Positions 26,809 to 32,749 of a stretch of DNA of 48,776 bases are shown here, in pieces. Position numbers and translations under genes: made by a program. The notes under the pieces were generated by a model. It was not told the DNA's origin. It saw only the letters and a list, made by a program, of their open reading frames with translations, and did no database searches. Numbering within the stretch: position 1 is the stretch's first letter; each line of letters opens with the position of its first letter. This stretch comes from Bacteroidota bacterium (GTDB taxonomy: Bacteria; Bacteroidota; Bacteroidia; Bacteroidales; JAAUTT01): contig JAIFLU010000013.1 of NCBI GenBank assembly GCA_020048915.1, forward strand, positions 1-48,776, in the 5' to 3' direction.

Positions 26809-27371
26809 TGATTGATTTTTAAATACTCTATATAGTCTGTTAATACAATTGCTAACTCACTATGGAGAATTTGTAAGTCCACTTTAATTGCAGAATTCTT
26901 TGGGTCATTTATCGAAGCCTGGAGTTTCTTCATATTCAGCAGTATTTTGTCTAGTTTCCAAATAATCTGATATCTTTTAAGATATAATTTCAATTTGAAG
27001 TGCATATACTTTGCCTCAGCAGATGAATTCTTTGGAATAATATTTCCATTAGAATCTCTTTCAAAATGCACATTATAATCAACATCACAAGGGTCTATAT
27101 AATCACCTTCATCATCTGATTTTAATATGTTAATGTAAGAACAACAATAAACCAGATTAGAATAAACTGTTTTAAGATGAGGATTTTTTTTCCAAGGCTT
27201 AAAATGATCAATATGAAATGAATTTGTACCGCCAAACCAATAATCCGAGCAATCTGTGTATCCACATTTATGATTAAAGTCTTCTGCTAAATCTGGCTTG
27301 AAACTCCTATAGTTAGCATAGTTTTTTGTACAGCTACGCTTTGGAGATGTGTCTCTGAAATTATTGCCCAT
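26805..27371 (-). CDS. HNH endonuclease
   Basis: 188 residues. HKCGYTDC (34-41), then the beta-beta-alpha metal core SFHIDHFKPW (His53-Ile-Asp-His56) and SNLVYCCSYINILKSDD (Asn72, Cys76-Cys77, Asn81), an HNN-type variant with the cysteines likely binding structural zinc. The C-terminal third is helical with no known domain. It overlaps the receiver gene by 11 bases and the methyltransferase gene by 4, so it is made with both. Most likely the DNA-cutting subunit of the operon. A role as a restriction enzyme is inferred from the neighbouring methylase. Confidence 0.87.
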   Translation of the reverse strand: MGNNFRDTSPKRSCTKNYANYRSFKPDLAEDFNHKCGYTDCSDYWFGGTNSFHIDHFKPWKKNPHLKTVYSNLVYCCSYINILKSDDEGDYIDPCDVDYNVHFERDSNGNIIPKNSSAEAKYMHFKLKLYLKRYQIIWKLDKILLNMKKLQASINDPKNSAIKVDLQILHSELAIVLTDYIEYLKINQ

Positions 27372-28035
27372 TATCTACTTTTTTTAAAAGTTCATCAACT
27401 TTAGACAATAGGTTATTTAATCTTTCATCATTAGAAAGTTTTTTGAATTCTGGAGGAATTGAACTTTTTCTATCAATCACGCTCTCAAGGAAATTGTCTA
27501 GTTCTATGATTCTTTCCTCTTCAGAAATATTCGCTTTCCCAGACTTTCGTAACTCGATAAGTCTAATTAATTCTTCTTCTGAATTTTTTATTTTAGTTTG
27601 GTAATGTTCGATTTGATTAATTACTCTATCTAAAAATTTTGCTTTTGCTTTACTTTCCTCTTTATTATTGTGAAGTATGTTTTTTATATAGACCTTATTT
27701 ACATCCTCACTTGCACCTACCGCCAAATCATCAAAAGCAGTTAACACAAAGCAAGGTAATCCTAATCTAATTTTTAATAATTCTTCTACAAGCTCAACGC
27801 CATTATAGGGTACATTGTAATCAATGTCGGTTTTCATTTCATTAAGTCTGAAATCAGTAATAACTGCATCAGGATTGATCTTTATAATAAGTTCAATCAT
27901 TTCTTCAAGATCTTTCAATGGGTAATCTGTTAAGACCTCAATGTTATCTTTAGTTGATGAAATTTCAACGTAATCCTTGAAATCATCAAAAGTGTCTTTT
28001 TCTTCATCAATGAGGAGTATCTTGTATATAGCCAT
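27361..28035 (-). CDS. Response-regulator receiver protein with coiled-coil output
   Basis: Residues about 1-125 form a receiver domain: KILLIDEEKDTFDDF (acidic Asp10-Glu11-Glu12), PDAVITDFRL (phosphoacceptor Asp61), PCFVLTAFDDL (Thr99) and VYIKN (Lys118), so the active site looks complete. Residues about 125-224 are charged helices (NSEEELIRLIELRKSG, LNNLLSKVDELLKKVD) with no DNA-binding domain. Output is probably protein contact, perhaps with the HNH nuclease. Its ATG overlaps the kinase stop as TAATG and its end overlaps the HNH gene by 11 bases. Natural partner of the upstream kinase. Confidence 0.85.
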   Translation of the reverse strand: MAIYKILLIDEEKDTFDDFKDYVEISSTKDNIEVLTDYPLKDLEEMIELIIKINPDAVITDFRLNEMKTDIDYNVPYNGVELVEELLKIRLGLPCFVLTAFDDLAVGASEDVNKVYIKNILHNNKEESKAKAKFLDRVINQIEHYQTKIKNSEEELIRLIELRKSGKANISEEERIIELDNFLESVIDRKSSIPPEFKKLSNDERLNNLLSKVDELLKKVDNGQ

Positions 28036-30647
28036 TATCTTTTGTATTTAATTGGAAATATTATCCTTATCCCAAATCCAACATCTGGAAATAAAAGCTT
28101 TATTACACCATCATTCTCAGAAACAATAGATTTAACAAGCCACATTCCTAGACCAGTTCCCTCTTCTTCTCCTGTAAATGGATTTCTTCTTGTTGTAAAT
28201 AATGGTTCGAAAATTTTATTGGGTTCAGTAATGTCTTTCGATAATCCAGGACCAGTGTCATAATAATCAACAATTATTTCCTTGTTTGTGCTTGATGCCT
28301 TAATCTTAATTTGCCTGTCCCTATTTACCTTTAAAATGGTAAATGCATCAATCGAATTAACCAAAAGATTATTAAAAATGCTATCGAAATCTATTTCATA
28401 AACTCTTAAGTCTAGGTTTTCTATATCAGAAACATCAAACTTAATTCCCCTATTATCTAAAAGTGTATTCCAATCAGTTGATAAATCATAAAAATATTTT
28501 TTTAGAAATAGTTGCTTTCTTTTTCGTTTATCCTTTCTAGTTGCACCTAGTGAAAAGTTTAACCAATTCTGCAGTTTTAAATCCTGTTTCTTAATTTTTT
28601 CTAATTGGAAAAAAGGGTTTTTCCTTTCTTCAACATGATTAAATTCCTCTTCTGTTATTTTGCTTAACAAGAGTCCTTTTAATTTATCGGTTCTAGAATT
28701 TAAAACGTCATTTAATTTGCTCAAATCGTGACTGAATGATGCTAAAACTATTCCGCTACTCGCAAGACCTCTTAATACCTTTTGTTCTTCTTTGAGCTTT
28801 TCAATTTCTTCTTCTTTTCTTTCTATCTCACTGGCTAAAATTTCTTTTTCCTTATCTTCGTCGATTCCTTTTTGGTCTCCAGTTGTATTTTGATTAGAAG
28901 TGTTAGAAGAAGACTCATTCCCTTTCTTTTTTGCTCGACTTGATTCTAGTATCCGTTTGGCAAGTTCCTGTGCTGCCTTCATATCTCTTTCAGGTCCAAA
29001 TCTAAAATCATCAAAATCACTCATTTCACGGGCAATATATGCTCGGTCTTCCTCAAAAACATTAATTATGGATGCCAAGAGTTGTTTGAAAATTTGAAAT
29101 GTTTTATTGTCTTGTAGACCTTCACGGCTTGATTTATCTTCAAAATTCACGTTGGTTAAACGAGATATTTTAACAGCACCTGCTACATTTTCAGGTTCCA
29201 CTCTATAACCTCCTTCCTTTTTTGCAACCCCCGCTGGGCTTGTTGACTTTCTACTTCCTAACCCAAGCCAATCGAATGCCGCATCTTTAGCTTCGCCATA
29301 TGGTCTTACTCTGAAATTATCTCTGAATAACTTTATTCCGCCAAAGTTATTTAGCCAGTCTTTTCTATCGTTGGACATAAATTTACGATAGAAAAATTTA
29401 TCAGCATTAATTGAGTCATAAGTTCGTTTCAAGAAATAAAAAGAAAACTCAAATAATCCTATTTGAGAAAATACATCATCTTCATCTCTATCTTTAAATC
29501 CCCTTAATAATTCCGAAAAAGTTAAAGTTTTCTCCCAATACCCATTCTGAAAATCCTTTTTTTGATATGGAATTTTTTTCAATGAATCTCTTTCAAAGAA
29601 CTCGTTAGGAATCAATTCTAAGTCATACTCTCTTCTTTCTATTCTGATTTTAACATTTTGATTTTCATCAGCAATTGCCAAGAGTTTATAATCAAAATCA
29701 TCACAAATCGAACTGAACACTTCACCATACTTATTTGGGGTCAATGAGCCATATAAATGTATTTCAAAACCACCAGTTTCTTTAGGTGGTACAAGAACTT
29801 CAAGATCCGAGTAAACTTGTTGAACGTAATAATCTTCCCAATTGTCTCTTAAATCTGATATTTTTAAAATTGTGCCAAATTCAAAACCAGCTTCTGAATT
29901 AATTTTTGAAAAGTCAAAAGAAGGAATCTCATTAAATATTTCTTGTTTGATGGTGGAATTAGAAATACCTATCAACTCAGCATTAACAGTATCTATCGTT
30001 TTGTAATCACCTTCAAAATCTTCCCAATTTACTTTCCACTTGTATCCTTTGTAATTAGTCTCAATTCCGTTTAGGTCAGTGTCAGGATTATGATATTCAG
30101 AATTAAAGATTGTGGTCATTTCACATTTTGAACCCAATTTGTCAAGTGCAAATCTCCCAATACCCTTAGCGCCAGCTTTAACTCTTCCGCTTTTTGTAAA
30201 AACATTATTTGACTTATTATCAGTCCCAATTGTCATCCAGTGTTCACGTATAACATTTTGTGTCATCCCCTCACCTGAATCAATAATGTATAAAACAGAT
30301 AATTTTGCGATCGCCCTTTTTAGAACTAATAAACTATCTTCTTCAAGTTCAGATTTCGTAAGATAAATATCATTTACAAATTGATAAACTTTATCAAGTA
30401 GTTCTATATCTATTCCTTTTTTAATTAGATCCTGATAATGTTGTTCCGATATTTCATTTGAAAAAGTAGAATATTTGTTGTCAAAGTAAACAATAGCGAC
30501 ATTGCTATCAGCATCATAAGCATTTTTTACTAATTCAATAATTGCTCCTTTCGATGTTGCAATATTTTCCCTTCCTATCAATCTTGCTGTTCGTGCAGAA
30601 ACCTTAAAGGGTATTTTTGTAGTTATACTCGTGTTCGTTTCTCCCAT
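28035..30647 (-). CDS. Dual GHKL ATPase: MORC/Hsp90-like domain fused to a histidine kinase
   Basis: 870 soluble residues, no signal peptide or membrane span. Residues about 15-170 are a GHKL ATPase of the Hsp90/MutL/MORC kind: GAIIELVKNAYDAD (Asn42), YIIDSGEGMTQNVI and GAKGIGRFALDKLG. A middle region (about 175-560) includes FGGIKLFRDNFRVRPYGE and SREGLQDN. A charged coiled coil (about 590-630) leads to a histidine-kinase module: ASFSHDLSKL (His640), FNNLLVNSIDAF, DYYDTGPGLS, FEPLFTTRR and GEEEGTGLGMWLV (about 825). Thus two complete ATP sites sit in one chain. It lies 2 bases after the XRE gene and 1-base overlaps the receiver gene. Likely a cytoplasmic sensor of phage or DNA state that phosphorylates the receiver. 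Confidence 0.88.
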   Translation of the reverse strand: MGETNTSITTKIPFKVSARTARLIGRENIATSKGAIIELVKNAYDADSNVAIVYFDNKYSTFSNEISEQHYQDLIKKGIDIELLDKVYQFVNDIYLTKSELEEDSLLVLKRAIAKLSVLYIIDSGEGMTQNVIREHWMTIGTDNKSNNVFTKSGRVKAGAKGIGRFALDKLGSKCEMTTIFNSEYHNPDTDLNGIETNYKGYKWKVNWEDFEGDYKTIDTVNAELIGISNSTIKQEIFNEIPSFDFSKINSEAGFEFGTILKISDLRDNWEDYYVQQVYSDLEVLVPPKETGGFEIHLYGSLTPNKYGEVFSSICDDFDYKLLAIADENQNVKIRIERREYDLELIPNEFFERDSLKKIPYQKKDFQNGYWEKTLTFSELLRGFKDRDEDDVFSQIGLFEFSFYFLKRTYDSINADKFFYRKFMSNDRKDWLNNFGGIKLFRDNFRVRPYGEAKDAAFDWLGLGSRKSTSPAGVAKKEGGYRVEPENVAGAVKISRLTNVNFEDKSSREGLQDNKTFQIFKQLLASIINVFEEDRAYIAREMSDFDDFRFGPERDMKAAQELAKRILESSRAKKKGNESSSNTSNQNTTGDQKGIDEDKEKEILASEIERKEEEIEKLKEEQKVLRGLASSGIVLASFSHDLSKLNDVLNSRTDKLKGLLLSKITEEEFNHVEERKNPFFQLEKIKKQDLKLQNWLNFSLGATRKDKRKRKQLFLKKYFYDLSTDWNTLLDNRGIKFDVSDIENLDLRVYEIDFDSIFNNLLVNSIDAFTILKVNRDRQIKIKASSTNKEIIVDYYDTGPGLSKDITEPNKIFEPLFTTRRNPFTGEEEGTGLGMWLVKSIVSENDGVIKLLFPDVGFGIRIIFPIKYKR

Positions 30648-30649
30648 AG

Positions 30650-30850
30650 CTATTCGATTAATAATTCTCTAGGAGTAACATTTATAATTTCAGCAATTTT
30701 CACCAATGTTTTTAAAGGCGGTTGTACGTCATTTGTACACCATCTTGAAATTGTTGCTTCGTTTTTACCCAACTGTTCGGCAAGCCATTTACTAGTCAGG
30801 CTCTTTTCAACCAGTACTATCTTGATTCTATTTATTGATTTACAGCTCAT
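30650..30850 (-). CDS. XRE-family regulator (controller-type)
   Basis: 66 residues made almost wholly of a Cro/C1-type helix-turn-helix: KSLTSKWLAEQLGKNEATIS, RWCTNDVQPPLKTLVKIAEI, then NVTPRELLIE. Small stand-alone proteins of this kind control restriction-modification operons in the manner of C proteins. It is the first gene of the five-gene operon and ends 2 bases before the kinase gene. The dyad TTGCATTTGGTGCAA just before its start is a candidate self-binding site. Confidence 0.9.
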   Translation of the reverse strand: MSCKSINRIKIVLVEKSLTSKWLAEQLGKNEATISRWCTNDVQPPLKTLVKIAEIINVTPRELLIE

Positions 30851-30855
30851 CTAAA

Positions 30856-30870
30856 TTGCATTTGGTGCAA
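30856..30870. promoter_or_regulatory. Dyad operator ahead of the XRE-led operon
   Basis: TTGCA-TTTGG-TGCAA, perfect 5-bp arms, 5 bases before the XRE start codon. Position over the translation start region fits autorepression by the XRE protein. An imperfect promoter -7 element (CATCTTTG) overlaps it on the minus strand. Confidence 0.5.
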
Positions 30871-30912
30871 AGATGTTGATTTTTTATGAATCTTTTTTGG
30901 TTTTTATGTAGA

Positions 30913-30930
30913 TGCTTTTGAGCAAAAGCA
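30913..30930. repeat. Perfect hairpin palindrome
   Basis: TGCTTTTG-AG-CAAAAGCA, 8-bp arms with a 2-base loop, in the 278-base gap between the XRE gene and the GNAT-like gene. No T run follows, so it is not a standard terminator. It may be part of the mobile or cassette-like intergenic sequence. Confidence 0.5.
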
Positions 30931-31066
30931 AATGTGCTGCTGAGTGGGTATAGAGCTTGGGAATGTAACTCTTTTGATTTTGCAGAATTGATACCATTTT
31001 TGCTTTTCATTTTTTTGTTAGTTTAATTTGAGTAGAGTCGATTTTTGGGGTGTGGGATAAACGGTT

Positions 31067-31113
31067 AGCATACACGGCTTGGAGGCGTTTAGCCGATATG
31101 ACCATTGTATGCT
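31067..31113 (-). repeat. attC-like imperfect stem-loop after the GNAT-like gene
   Basis: Left arm AGCATACACGGCT (31067-31079) pairs with AGCCG (31091-31095) and TGTATGCT (31106-31113), leaving a 10-base bulge on one side only. It begins 15 bases beyond the gene stop on the minus strand. The long one-sided bulge and 3' position recall integron attC sites, but the GTTRRRY/RYYYAAC core pair is not present. Confidence 0.4.
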
Positions 31114-31128
31114 TTGTTGCAGCCAGTT

Positions 31129-32040
31129 TCATTGAGTCATTTTAAAATCATAACTCTTGGATAAAAGGCAATCTACACAAGTTTCAATTCGGTTTTTTAA
31201 ATTTGTAATATCCTTTATTGTTTTATGACCAGCCATTAACTCCATTTCATCCTTTCGTTCCCAAGCAAACATCACTGATTCAAAATTTAATAAACTTGTC
31301 ATTAAATTTTGTCCTTTTTTGGTCCCAGCAAGTCCAAAAAAGTGAATAGTACTGCCGTTTTCTATATTTTCTTTTAGCTTTATTTCGAGTTCCCTTAATA
31401 CATGTCTCAACAGTATGAAAAAACGTTTCTCACGATTAGGGGAAGACACAACTGTTGACTCAATATAAATATTTAATTCCTTCCAACAGTCTTTACCTGT
31501 AATAAATTGACTTTTTTCCCATTCTAGTGGGTCTATTGTTCCTGCAAAAATTTGTTCTTTTAATTCTTTGCTTGGAATAAATAACGCTAAGTAACCTATT
31601 ATTCCTTTTGAGGAATCTTTTAATAAATAAACTGTATCATTTGAATTCCCATGTAACTCTCTTATTAATTCTAATGGCATCGCATCTTCTTTGAATGCAT
31701 CAACAGCCAACTTGTGCATTGCCTCTATTTCACCTTCTTTTAACGACAATTTATCTACTCGTAGTCTTGATTCTTGAAAATCGGTATCGTTCATTATTTT
31801 AGGTACACCACCTTTATTTTTGGTAAATTTTTCAAAATTTATTGAATACAAATACAGAATAGATAAGACCACAACGATAAAAATTATTAATAATCCTATT
31901 TTGGATTCACTCAAACTTCTGACAAATTCAAAATAATCATTTAAAGCTCCTCCAACGATTACTATCAAAATTAAGCTACCTAATAGCACCCTGAAGTTTG
32001 GATTTGTTACAATTTCTTTGATTTTCATTATTTTAGTCAT
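31129..32040 (-). CDS. Membrane-anchored GNAT-like acetyltransferase-type protein
   Basis: Two N-terminal hydrophobic segments, about residues 17-33 (VLLGSLILIVIVGGAL) and 47-66 (IGLLIIFIVVVLSILYLYSI), then a soluble domain. That domain shows a loose GNAT pattern: LSLKEGEIEAMHKLAVDAF, GIIGYLALFIPSK, ELNIYIESTVVSSPNREKR and a C-terminal FFGLAGTKKGQNLMTSLLNF. The acetyl-CoA loop is not a textbook RxxGxG/A, so activity is uncertain. An alternative start 12 bases inside (MKIKEIV) is equally possible. Lies just upstream of the five-gene operon but separated by 278 bases; could be an accessory or effector gene of the same island. Confidence 0.6.
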   Translation of the reverse strand: MTKIMKIKEIVTNPNFRVLLGSLILIVIVGGALNDYFEFVRSLSESKIGLLIIFIVVVLSILYLYSINFEKFTKNKGGVPKIMNDTDFQESRLRVDKLSLKEGEIEAMHKLAVDAFKEDAMPLELIRELHGNSNDTVYLLKDSSKGIIGYLALFIPSKELKEQIFAGTIDPLEWEKSQFITGKDCWKELNIYIESTVVSSPNREKRFFILLRHVLRELEIKLKENIENGSTIHFFGLAGTKKGQNLMTSLLNFESVMFAWERKDEMELMAGHKTIKDITNLKNRIETCVDCLLSKSYDFKMTQ

Positions 32041-32376
32041 TTTAATTGGTTACAACATCCGAATAACACCCCCAGTTGCTCTCACTAATTACCACAACAC
32101 TTGTTTCTCCTCCACAAATACCGAAATAACTCAAATGGTTGCACGTATTTTATTTTTGGTTAACCGCCCGGTGGTAATTAATGTTCCCCCAAAAATGTTG
32201 GCTTTCGCACGCAGGGTTGGTAGTTCCCTGTTTCACCGATAAATGTAAATTGTTTTACAACCAATTGCAAGGGGCAAACCCTGTTTATTTTCCATCCATG
32301 GTGTTTTACTTGTTTTGCTTGAATTTCTCCGGCAAATCCCCTGTCACGCTCTCTTTTAAAACAATCTGTAGGCCAT
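32041..32376. other. Intergenic region ahead of tandem repeat
   Basis: No supported gene. A plus-strand open frame (from 32181) runs into the 21-bp repeats but looks like chance reading of repetitive DNA. Composition changes here from the AT-rich island to more balanced sequence. Confidence 0.45.
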
Positions 32377-32628
32377 TTACATTCGTTCATAGCAGGCTTA
32401 CATTCGTTCGCAAGTCAGTTAAAATGGTTCGGAGAACAGTTACATACATTACAAAGGTCTCTTACAACGATTCGCAAGCCATTTGCAATGCTTCGGAGAA
32501 CAGTTACATGAGTTTGCAAAGCATCTGCATCCGTTCGGAAACAGCTTACATCCATACATAGATTGCTTACATTCAATCGGAGATCCCTTACACTCATTCG
32601 CAACTCGTTTACATTAGTTCACAAGTAG
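32377..32628. repeat. Degenerate 21-bp tandem repeat, 12 units
   Basis: Units start at 32377, 32398, 32419, 32440, 32462 and then every 21 bases, most opening TTACAT (for example TTACATTCGTTCGCAAGTCA, TTACATTCAATCGGAGATCC). Only one single-base slip occurs, after unit 4. Because 21 is a multiple of three, both strands stay open in one frame and encode 7-residue repeats; on the minus strand these read LRxxVxx. No start site or known domain supports a real protein. Function unknown. Confidence 0.8.
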
Positions 32629-32646
32629 CTTTTTAGGAAACAATTT

Positions 32647-32684
32647 CTCTGCGCACCTTTGCGGAAACTCTGCGCACCTTTGCG
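32647..32684. repeat. Two exact copies of a 17-bp repeat with 21-bp period
   Basis: CTCTGCGCACCTTTGCG at 32647-32663 and 32668-32684, separated by 4 bases. Same 21-base period as the adjacent tandem repeat but a different sequence. Lies just downstream of the TonB receptor stop on the minus strand. Confidence 0.75.
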
Positions 32685-32749
32685 TTAAAGTATTTCAACT
32701 ATTACGCTGAGTTACGCCAAGAATCGCAGAGGCTCGCAATGAAAAAAAA

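Noticed and set aside
32181..32561. 126-codon plus-strand open frame through the 21-bp repeats
   Set aside because: Open only because the repeat period is a multiple of three; no start signal, no domain, and the opposite strand is equally open.
32377..32628. Possible CRISPR array
   Set aside because: Units are contiguous and degenerate with no unique spacers, and no cas genes are nearby.
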